DNA from: Fidelibacterota bacterium
GTDB lineage: Bacteria > Fidelibacterota > UBA8477 > JABMPR01
Reading direction: 5' to 3'
Length of the DNA stretch: 12,741 bases
Assembly: GCA_030596225.1 (NCBI GenBank)
Contig: JAUVKO010000034.1
Coordinates: 1-12,741 of the forward strand
Positions 6,835 through 12,741 of this stretch are shown in pieces. Both the position numbers and the translations under genes were made by a program. Below the pieces are notes generated by a model. The model was not told the origin of the DNA. It saw only the letters and a program-made list of their open reading frames with translations, and made no database searches. The stretch's first letter is position 1; each line of letters begins with the position of its first letter.

Positions 6835-9696
6835 TTATTTCTTATTCTTGACACCATGGGATTGATACCATCCTCTGATCATATCGACCATTTCTTTTTC
6901 AGATCTTGCCAAAACATGAGGAATCGGAGTGGAATTTCGAAAGTAATCACCATAGCGCTTTGTGAATATTCGATCATCAAGGGAAATAATAGCTCCAAAA
7001 TCAGTTGTACTACGAATCAATCTTCCCACACCTTGCTTGTACTTGATCGCGGCTTCAGGAACACTGTAGCCCATAAAATCATTCTCACCGGCTGCTTTAA
7101 GCGCATTGCTATTCGCTCTGACAATGGGATCTGAAGGAACCGAGAAGGGCAATTTAGCAATGACCAGAAGTTGTAAGGCATCTCCGGGAAGATCTACTCC
7201 CTGCCAGAAACTGTCCGTTGCCAGCAGGATACTTCCAGGATGTTTTCTAAATTGATTGATGAGATCCATTCTGGAAACTCGACTTGATTGCACCAGCAAA
7301 CGACGACCAGAGCCTTTGATTCTGTCTTCCAGCTCCTCCTGCCAATTCAGCAGCATGGTATAACTGGTGAAAAGGATCATGGTGCCAACCGGATGGGTTT
7401 CCCATATCTTTTCCAAAAGGAATAAAACTTCGATAGTATAATTCTCAGAATTTTGCGGCCCCAGGAATGTTGGGACAAAGATCCTGGCTTGATCTTCATA
7501 GTAAAAAGGTGATGGGTAGGCCTTTTCCGTGAGTCGATCATGACCTCTCAGGCCGAGACGGTTCTTCAAATAGTTAAAACTGCCGTCAACACTTAAGGTA
7601 CCGGAAGTGAAGATCACTGAAGCCATATCTTCATACACCCGAGCCTGCATCTGTTTACCGATCTCCAGCGGTACCTGCACAAATTTCACAGCAACCACTT
7701 CACTTTTGGGCATGATCTCAAACCAGTAGATCATTTCCGGATCATCAGCAGCAGCCTGTTTATCCATGACACCAAGCGTTTGAGTCATTGATTCCCGCCA
7801 GGACTGCAATCTGGAGCTACTCTCGGATAAACCTGGAAGTTTGTCGTCATCAAGGTCATCCAGAGCCTTCTCGATATTCCGCATTTGATTTGATAGTGAT
7901 GTCAGATCAGTATTTAATGTGTACCAGGTACCCTGCACTGCAGCAAAAACATTATTTTCTGATGTATAGAGTTCTTTGTAGGTGAATGTAGCCCGCTCCA
8001 CTTCCCGCTGGCGAGTGGATTTGAATTCTTTAAAAAAGGTAAGCAGCGTTTTATTCAGCTCAGCTACATCAGATTCAAATTGATCAAGCTTTGCAGTGAT
8101 GTCCTGTTTTTGCTTTTCAGCAACAGGAACCAATAAGTGACGCAGTTCTATGGTTAAACCACTCTTATTCCGGCCTTTAAAGTACACTTGATCCATAAGG
8201 ATTTTCATGCTGCGGTAAGAGAATTCTGCGGCAAAATATTGATAAGCAGTTTTTTCCAGAAGATGTGCTTCATCAACGATCAAACGTTGGTATTTTGGCA
8301 ATATAGCGTGGTCTGATGCTGCATCTGCCAGTAGCAGTGAGTGATTCACAACGACCAGATCTGCCTTAGCTGATTCCTGACGTAATTTGCCAAGATAACA
8401 GAAGTCGTTGCCTGCACATACATTGGTGGTACAAAATCCGGGTTCACTATTCAATTTTGACCATACCAAGGCATTTCCAACGGTATGGAAACCATTGTGT
8501 TCATCGATATCCCCGGTAGGTGTCTCATGAGCCCAGATAACCAGGGTTTGCAGGGCTTCTTTTTCCCGACGGCTAAAACGCCAGCCGATATCCCGCATGG
8601 CACGTTGCCACTTCGTCTTACACAGGTAATTATTCCGACCTTTCAGGAGCAGAGCTCTAAGGGGAAGACCCAGTTTCTCCTGAATAAAGGGAATCTCTTT
8701 ATGAAAAAGTTGATCCTGAAGATTCTTGGTGTTGCAGCTTATAAATATGGGCTCATCCTCTTGCAGTTCCTGCCTTGCTAACACCGCAGGAATAGTGTAA
8801 GCCAGACTTTTCCCAACTCCTGTTCCAGCTTCCGCCATGAGAAATTCATCATTACGCATAGCAGTTTGAATATCATAAGCCAAGGCAACTTGTGTTTCGC
8901 GGGGTTCATAACCTTCCAGTCGTTGTGACAGCAAACCTTCCACGGAAAATATTTCATCCAGATCAGGATACTCTCCCGCAGTAGAGTGGTGACGAATATT
9001 TGGCCTTTGTGGAAGCGGAATTTGTGGATAATCCTTTAACTGTTCCATACTGCGACCAGACGCAGTCCATTCCAACATAGCGATATAAAGAGCTTCGTTA
9101 GGCAGACCACTGCCCTGCATAACTTTGGAAAGGACTTCCAGCACATCAAGAGATACGCGCTGCATCTCAGAGATGAGGATCAGCAGAATATCGGCAACCA
9201 GATCTGCATCATAATCTGCACGATGAGCACCTTCTTTGGACAGTCCGTAGAATTCAGCTACGGTCCCCAGCTTATGATTAATGATATCATAGCGAACGGT
9301 GCGGACCAGACTCAGTGTATCCAGCAATTGGTTTCTGAGTGGAATACCATCAATGTTTTCTCGTTTAACGTTCAGAAAGTTATAATCAAAATGGATATTG
9401 TGCGCGACCAGAGGATGATCACCGAGGAAGTCGTACAGATCATCGACAACCTCTTCGAAGGTTGGCGCATCCTTGACCATATCATTGGAGATACCTGTTA
9501 ATTTCTCAATGAATTTCGGAATTCGAACCGGTGGTTTAATAAATTGCTGATACCGCTCGGTAGGAACTCCATCAATTACCTTGACAGCTCCAAACTCAAT
9601 AACATAATCTGTTTTTGCATCCAGACCCGTCGTCTCCAGGTCAAAAGAAACAAAGGTTCCCAGACCAATCCCCTGTAAATATTTAGCAAAACTCAT
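6835..9696 (-). CDS. dinG: DinG-family helicase fused to a DnaQ-like 3'-5' exonuclease
   Basis: This 953-residue protein joins a DEDDh exonuclease to an XPD/DinG-type superfamily 2 helicase. The exonuclease covers about 1-180, with D19 and E21 (FDLETTGLD), D104 (HNIHFDYNFL), and H158 and D163 (HRADYDAD). The helicase follows: Walker A EAGTGVGKS (289-297), DEAH box 475-478, VVNHSLLLAD (448-457), and near the C-terminus DSFWQGVDLPG and QGVGRLIRS. Cysteines C359, C422, C427 and C433 follow the C-x4-C-x5-C spacing of E. coli DinG and probably bind a [4Fe-4S] cluster. The likely role is unwinding of D-loops, R-loops or flap structures during repair. No strong ribosome site precedes the ATG, and only AT-rich sequence lies just upstream. 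It opens the five-gene run, with hutH following after 18 nt. Confidence 0.95.
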   Translation of the reverse strand: MSFAKYLQGIGLGTFVSFDLETTGLDAKTDYVIEFGAVKVIDGVPTERYQQFIKPPVRIPKFIEKLTGISNDMVKDAPTFEEVVDDLYDFLGDHPLVAHNIHFDYNFLNVKRENIDGIPLRNQLLDTLSLVRTVRYDIINHKLGTVAEFYGLSKEGAHRADYDADLVADILLILISEMQRVSLDVLEVLSKVMQGSGLPNEALYIAMLEWTASGRSMEQLKDYPQIPLPQRPNIRHHSTAGEYPDLDEIFSVEGLLSQRLEGYEPRETQVALAYDIQTAMRNDEFLMAEAGTGVGKSLAYTIPAVLARQELQEDEPIFISCNTKNLQDQLFHKEIPFIQEKLGLPLRALLLKGRNNYLCKTKWQRAMRDIGWRFSRREKEALQTLVIWAHETPTGDIDEHNGFHTVGNALVWSKLNSEPGFCTTNVCAGNDFCYLGKLRQESAKADLVVVNHSLLLADAASDHAILPKYQRLIVDEAHLLEKTAYQYFAAEFSYRSMKILMDQVYFKGRNKSGLTIELRHLLVPVAEKQKQDITAKLDQFESDVAELNKTLLTFFKEFKSTRQREVERATFTYKELYTSENNVFAAVQGTWYTLNTDLTSLSNQMRNIEKALDDLDDDKLPGLSESSSRLQSWRESMTQTLGVMDKQAAADDPEMIYWFEIMPKSEVVAVKFVQVPLEIGKQMQARVYEDMASVIFTSGTLSVDGSFNYLKNRLGLRGHDRLTEKAYPSPFYYEDQARIFVPTFLGPQNSENYTIEVLFLLEKIWETHPVGTMILFTSYTMLLNWQEELEDRIKGSGRRLLVQSSRVSRMDLINQFRKHPGSILLATDSFWQGVDLPGDALQLLVIAKLPFSVPSDPIVRANSNALKAAGENDFMGYSVPEAAIKYKQGVGRLIRSTTDFGAIISLDDRIFTKRYGDYFRNSTPIPHVLARSEKEMVDMIRGWYQSHGVKNKK

Positions 9697-9707
9697 ATTT
9701 GATATTT

Positions 9708-9790
9708 TTTAACAACGAAGCAAACGAACTTAACGAAATTAGTAGGAATTGTTTTCGTGCCAATCATTTGTTCAAATGTTTTTCCTTTTG
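9708..9790. repeat. Dispersed intergenic repeat, copy B
   Basis: On the plus strand, ACGAA recurs at exact 9-nt spacing (9715, 9724, 9733). After about 18 nt comes the tail CGTG-CCAA (9756-9763), then CAAATGTTTT-x-CCTTT (9773-9788). The order of tail words matches copy A at 2607-2643. It fills most of the 111-bp gap between the geranylgeranyl reductase and dinG-like genes, so it may carry the dinG-run promoter on its minus strand. No canonical promoter was recognised in it. Confidence 0.45.
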
Positions 9791-9807
9791 CTTAAAGTTT
9801 TTGATCC

Positions 9808-10980
9808 CTACGCCCCAACAAAGGCACGGGTCACATCAAGTAGTATTTTGGGTTTTTCTTTAGCAACAACTGTAAATATTTTTAACACTGACCGTTCTTC
9901 CCGGGGAATTTTTGAAACTCTCAGGGCAATTCTGTTTAGCTCATCATCTGTGATATCTTTAATACTGGTCGAGATTCGATGGAGAGCTTCATGATTTTTA
10001 CCACCGGCTTTTCTCCAACGCTTTGGATATTCAGCCAAACCTTTGCTACTGACATCTCCAACGGCAATGGCTTCCATGGCAACCTCACCGGCTATTTTAC
10101 CACCATGCATACCTGAAACAATGCCACCACCGGAAACGGGATTAACCATCCGTGCTGCATCACCGGTCAGCATGATACCATTGCCGGTAATCTGCTTCAA
10201 GGTATGAGCAACAGGGACTCCTCCGCAGACACTGGTTAACATCGCTGCCTGAGGATAGTGTTCTTTTAAGAATTTATGAAGCAGATCATGGGAATTATAA
10301 TCCTTGGCTTTACTCCCCACAACTCCCAGACCAATATTGGCCATTCGATCACCCTTGGGAAACACCCAGAGATAGCCACCTGGTGCCCAATTCTTGCCAA
10401 CGTAGAAATCAATCATCTCCTGATCAATGTCAATATTTCCCACAGTAACTTGATACCCTGATTCTATATCATGCAGTTTGATAGCTGTCCGGATACCTGC
10501 CATGCGACCAATTCTTGATTCAACACCATCAGCTGCAATCACAATTTTTGCTTTCAGGGTGCGCTTTTCACCCATATACTGATACTTAACACCCTTGACT
10601 ATATCATCTTCAACGATCAATCCATCAACATAGGCTCGAGTTTGTATTTCTGCTCCAACCTGACTGGCTCTATTTGCCAGGGCATAATCAAATATGCGGC
10701 GATGCAGGACATAGCCTGCCATAAGTGATTTAAAATCAATTATGGTATTATCTGGTGAACGCATGCGGATCTTTTTAATGGTCGCTGCAATCCATTCTGG
10801 TTTTGGTTCAACGAACTGACGCAAACCGGTATCACTGACTGCTTCTCCACAGCGCACGGGATAACCAATATCTCTGTCTTTTTCAAGCATGATGGTTTTT
10901 GCACCCTTAGAGGCTGCTGAATAAGCGGCCATGGAACCGGCCGGTCCACCTCCAACAACAATCACATCATAATCAGTCAT
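9808..10980 (-). CDS. Geranylgeranyl reductase family FAD-dependent oxidoreductase
   Basis: Members of this family saturate double bonds in geranylgeranyl chains of lipids, chlorophyll or quinones. The 390-residue protein shows the FAD dinucleotide fold VVGGGPAG (8-15) with E33 closing strand two. It also has PVRCGE (41-46, with the family cysteine C44), AADGVESRIGR (149-159), YLWVFP followed by eight residues and GLG (203-219), and GDAARMVNPVSGGG (273-286). The YxWxFP-x7-8-GxG motif is known from archaeal geranylgeranyl reductases, where it shapes the lipid pocket. An AAGGGA site lies 6 nt before the ATG, and the first codons overlap the ferredoxin gene by 8 nt. The ferredoxin is therefore the probable electron donor. 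The substrate (archaeal-type ether lipid, menaquinone side chain or other isoprenoid) cannot be told from the sequence. Confidence 0.9.
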   Translation of the reverse strand: MTDYDVIVVGGGPAGSMAAYSAASKGAKTIMLEKDRDIGYPVRCGEAVSDTGLRQFVEPKPEWIAATIKKIRMRSPDNTIIDFKSLMAGYVLHRRIFDYALANRASQVGAEIQTRAYVDGLIVEDDIVKGVKYQYMGEKRTLKAKIVIAADGVESRIGRMAGIRTAIKLHDIESGYQVTVGNIDIDQEMIDFYVGKNWAPGGYLWVFPKGDRMANIGLGVVGSKAKDYNSHDLLHKFLKEHYPQAAMLTSVCGGVPVAHTLKQITGNGIMLTGDAARMVNPVSGGGIVSGMHGGKIAGEVAMEAIAVGDVSSKGLAEYPKRWRKAGGKNHEALHRISTSIKDITDDELNRIALRVSKIPREERSVLKIFTVVAKEKPKILLDVTRAFVGA

Positions 10981-11167
10981 TGCTTGTCCCTTGCCCTTTA
11001 TCTGAGCTTAATACATCGATGGGACAGATCCAGATACAGATATCACAATCAATACAGGTATCATGAATGATGGATATATCAGCTTCGCGTAACTCAATGG
11101 CATCCACCGGGCAAACAGCCACACAAGTGCCACAAAAATCACAACGATTATCTTTTACGAGGATCAT
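10973..11167 (-). CDS. 2[4Fe-4S] ferredoxin
   Basis: This 64-residue cytosolic electron carrier has two complete CxxCxxCxxxCP motifs: C9, C12, C15, C19 (CDFCGTCVAVCP) and C38, C41, C44, C48 (CIDCDICIWICP). It therefore has the ligands for two [4Fe-4S] clusters, with the short spacing of clostridial-type ferredoxins. AAAGG lies about 7 nt before the ATG. It ends in SND and a TGA inside the next gene (AATGACTGA), an 8-nt overlap that couples translation to the geranylgeranyl reductase. The tight pairing suggests it delivers electrons to that flavoprotein. The 410 bp upstream hold no gene but presumably hold the promoter. Confidence 0.93.
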   Translation of the reverse strand: MILVKDNRCDFCGTCVAVCPVDAIELREADISIIHDTCIDCDICIWICPIDVLSSDKGQGTSND

Positions 11168-11577
11168 ATAAAGCCCTTTATCAAATCTGAACCTGCTTGT
11201 TGAAACGCAGATTCAATAATGAAATACTACTTTCGTTATAGCCTGGTTAAAATAGGAGCGGTTGAGGTAATCTAAATAATAATCTGTAATAGTTACAATT
11301 AAATCTGAATATATACTGCTAAAGCAATCGAACTGATGAGAAGTACTCTTATTATTTGGTTTAAAAAGGATTGAGCGAATAGGATAGCAAGAAATAACAA
11401 TATTATAGTCAACTTATTATAGATAAAGTCTCTTATGCTATATGTTATCTGCATCTGATCAAAATAACAAGCCCAGGCTTAGTATTGTATAATACCAATT
11501 GCACCTCAAATTTGCACTAAATTTCTGCATATTTTCCCGTTTTAGTGCACCTTTGAAATACAATTGGTATAATTGAG
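11168..11577. other. 410-bp gap without a gene
   Basis: This AT-rich stretch lies between the ferredoxin start and the toxin stop. It contains the imperfect palindrome at 11492-11570. The remaining 320 bp show no frame with a credible start, ribosome site and codon pattern, and no tRNA fold that I recognise. A promoter for the ferredoxin gene is expected here; TATAAC on the minus strand near 11240 is one candidate, without a good -35 partner. Confidence 0.5.
11492..11570. repeat. Imperfect palindrome, possible MITE-like element
   Basis: Outer arms ATACCAATTG (11492-11501) and CAATTGGTAT (11561-11570) are perfectly inverted over 10 bp. Inside them, TCAAA pairs with TTTGA, and GCACTAAA with TTTAGTGC over 8 bp, leaving an unpaired centre of about 20 nt. 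Nested inverted pairs over 79 bp make a long folded structure, starting 7 nt after the toxin stop codon. It has no U-tract on either strand, so a simple terminator is less likely than a small palindromic mobile or dispersed element. It could nonetheless protect or end the toxin mRNA. Confidence 0.6.
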
Positions 11578-11895
11578 CTATAGCCGGTTTAGTAGGATAT
11601 CTTCCACATTTTGGCGAGAATCTAATATGGTGAGTACTATTACCTCAGTTTCAGATACTCTGTAAATTAGTCGCCAGGGAGTAATTATAAGCTCCCGGTA
11701 GTGAGTAATGCCCTGATCTTTAAGTTCAGGTACAATTCTACCTCGATCAGGATGATTATATAATGTTTCAGAACTGGAATAAAACTTATGAAGGTACTTT
11801 AGAGCGGTATTCTCATCATCCAGAGCAATATATTCAACGATTTCTTTTAAATCAGTCTCGGCACGTCTGGACCATGTAACAGGATATTGTCTCAT
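11578..11895 (-). CDS. RelE/ParE family toxin
   Basis: This 105-residue protein is the toxin of a type II toxin-antitoxin pair. Family features in order are VTWSRRAETDLKEIVEYIA (about 6-24), the helix carrying TALKYL, the turn NHPDRGRIVPEL (about 52-63), and the core strands YRELIITPWRLIYRV and VIVLTILDSRQN, ending in EDILLNRL. The DSRQN segment and PWRLIYRV strand match the plasmid-stabilisation (ParE-like) branch. Whether the target is gyrase or ribosome-bound mRNA cannot be decided from sequence alone. The ATG directly abuts the antitoxin stop (TAGATG), so synthesis is probably coupled. The frame is intact, so the toxin looks functional. The pair appears more AT-rich than the operon genes, consistent with acquisition. 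Confidence 0.92.
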   Translation of the reverse strand: MRQYPVTWSRRAETDLKEIVEYIALDDENTALKYLHKFYSSSETLYNHPDRGRIVPELKDQGITHYRELIITPWRLIYRVSETEVIVLTILDSRQNVEDILLNRL

Positions 11896-12171
11896 CTACA
11901 TATCTTTGATAAATGCTTTGATGTTATTAAACACATCCTCTTGCGACTTTGAGTGACCCTTTTTGATATCTTCCTCACCAAGTGAGATTAGTTTTAACAG
12001 GCCTATGGAATTCCGCATATTTACATAGCTCTGTGGATCTTGTAACACTGCCTTTGCTTCACCATTCTGGGTAATGATCACCGGTCGATGGGTCTCGTTT
12101 ATGTGCAAAAGCAAATCCGCAGTTTTACTTTTTAAGTAAGTGACAGGTTTTATGTCTTCCTTTAAATCCAT
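11896..12171 (-). CDS. Phd/YefM family antitoxin
   Basis: This 91-residue antitoxin neutralises the toxin encoded directly after it and represses its own operon. The N-terminal DNA-binding part shows the family pattern: VTYLKSKTADLLLHINETHRPVIIT, then QNGEAKAVLQDPQSYV (about 36-51). The C-terminal part (IGLLKLISLGEEDIKKGHSKS, near 56-76) matches the Phd/YefM segment that leads into the toxin-binding tail, which ends KAFIKDM. GGAG lies 5 nt before the ATG. A perfect palindrome and a TATAAT box lie just upstream, fitting autoregulation. The gene order, antitoxin first, and zero spacing to the toxin are typical of the group. Confidence 0.93.
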   Translation of the reverse strand: MDLKEDIKPVTYLKSKTADLLLHINETHRPVIITQNGEAKAVLQDPQSYVNMRNSIGLLKLISLGEEDIKKGHSKSQEDVFNNIKAFIKDM

Positions 12172-12181
12172 GATAACTCCA

Positions 12182-12207
12182 GTCTTAATTTAGTACTAAA
12201 TTAAGAC
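12182..12207. promoter_or_regulatory. Perfect 26-bp palindrome, likely antitoxin operator
   Basis: The half-site GTCTTAATTTAGT (12182-12194) is followed at once by its exact complement ACTAAATTAAGAC (12195-12207). It lies 10 nt upstream of the antitoxin ATG and 8 nt downstream of the TATAAT box, so it would cover the transcription start. The GTAC centre recalls the GTAC-centred sites reported for YefM-type repressors. It could also fold as an mRNA hairpin next to the ribosome site. Confidence 0.7.
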
Positions 12208-12215
12208 CTGGACAT

Positions 12216-12221
12216 ATTATA
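12216..12221 (-). promoter_or_regulatory. -10 box of the toxin-antitoxin promoter
   Basis: TATAAT on the minus strand is a perfect sigma-70-type -10 hexamer, placed 44 nt before the antitoxin start. No good -35 hexamer is found at 16-18 nt upstream, so the promoter may depend on the -10 box or differ from the E. coli consensus. Confidence 0.5.
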
Positions 12222-12383
12222 ACAAACTATAAATTGATATCTGCGTAAAGATTGAACGATTGTATCAAGATCTTCGTCACGACAAAACCGTCAGAATTCT
12301 AGTATGACTATATTCTAAAGATCCCCAACTATGTTTCTACCCTTCACCGTCTTTTTTCCTGTTTTCAAGTATCTAGCTTCTAT

Positions 12384-12741
12384 CTATACAATTCCCAAAC
12401 TATTTAGTAGAACCAATGCGATCAGTACAGGTGCAATAAACTTGAGAAAAAGAAACCAGAGTCCTTCAAACCATGGATAGGATTCGAATAGAGCTTCTGC
12501 TCCCTCTTTAGCAGCAGCAATAACAGCTGTGCGTGACCAGATCCAGCCAACAAAAATGGCGATCATTAACCCGCCAAAGGGTAAAAGAACATTGGAAGCT
12601 AGAAAATCAACGATATCAAAAAATGTTTTGCCAAAAAGAGTCATTTCTGACATCACATTAAATGATAGAGCTGAGGGAATACCCAAGAGAAAGATCGATC
12701 CACCAAATGCGAGGACAGCCCCCTTCCTATTCCAACCTTTT
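12384..12741 (-). CDS. Sodium:neurotransmitter symporter (SNF/NSS) family transporter, C-terminal part
   Basis: The frame is open from the right edge to TAG at 12386-12384, giving about 118 residues; the start lies outside the window. The visible part begins KGWNRKGAVLAFGGSIFLLG, then IPSALSFN, matching the GLPSALS segment that follows a helix in bacterial NSS proteins. Then come FFDIVDFLASNVLLPFGGLMIAIFVGWIW (cytoplasmic loop and membrane helix 11) and FLKFIAPVLIALVLLNSLG (helix 12). Family members are inner-membrane sodium-coupled importers of amino acids or related amines. The substrate cannot be told from this part. The TTG at 12686 is internal and is not the start. Confidence 0.88.
   Translation of the reverse strand, partial: KGWNRKGAVLAFGGSIFLLGIPSALSFNVMSEMTLFGKTFFDIVDFLASNVLLPFGGLMIAIFVGWIWSRTAVIAAAKEGAEALFESYPWFEGLWFLFLKFIAPVLIALVLLNSLGIV

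Noticed and set aside
10740..10961. Minus-strand 73-codon frame inside the geranylgeranyl reductase gene
   Set aside because: It is out of frame with the FAD-binding motifs encoded by the same bases and has no features of its own.
12384..12686. Treating the transporter fragment as a complete 100-residue protein from the TTG at 12686
   Set aside because: The frame continues upstream to the window edge with typical transporter sequence, so the TTG is an internal codon.

Overview
The window looks like a chromosomal segment from a Gram-negative-type bacterium of the FCB superphylum, possibly Candidatus Neomarinimicrobiota or a relative. This is inference from three things: a long secreted protein with paired EF-hand/dockerin-like acidic loops, an Obg GTPase with a Bacteroidetes-style TKxD G4 motif, and moderate (about 40-45%) GC by eye. 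No rRNA, tRNA, CRISPR array or insertion sequence was seen. All confident genes are on the minus strand, so transcription runs from high to low coordinates.

Right end (12741 to about 11490): the C-terminal part of a sodium:neurotransmitter symporter (SNF/NSS) family transporter enters from the right edge. A Phd/YefM antitoxin and RelE/ParE toxin pair follows. It has a consensus -10 box, a perfect 26-bp palindrome next to the antitoxin ribosome site, and directly abutting stop and start codons. Immediately after the toxin stop lies a 79-bp imperfect palindrome that resembles a small non-autonomous element. A further stretch of about 320 bp shows no gene.

Middle right (11167-9808): a 2[4Fe-4S] ferredoxin overlaps by 8 nt a geranylgeranyl-reductase-family flavoprotein carrying the YxWxFP-x8-GxG substrate motif. 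The pairing recalls archaeal GGR plus its dedicated ferredoxin, and suggests saturation of an isoprenoid lipid or quinone chain.

Centre (9696-2698): a tight five-gene run. It holds an exonuclease-helicase of the DinG family (with both the DEDDh nuclease residues and the four Fe-S cysteines), a complete histidine ammonia-lyase, a small putative lipoprotein of unknown function, Obg GTPase and DprA. Gaps are 18, -4, 9 and -8 nt, so this is very probably one operon linking DNA repair and uptake, ribosome-linked GTPase function and an orphan histidine-catabolic enzyme. A 12-bp-stem hairpin lies just after dprA.

Left end (2507-1): an M18 aminopeptidase. After a 193-bp gap comes a secreted protein starting at TTG and running off the left edge; only its first 335 residues are visible. 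Two intergenic gaps (upstream of the M18 gene and upstream of the dinG-like gene) hold diverged copies of what appears to be the same dispersed repeat: a 9-nt-periodic head followed by a conserved tail.
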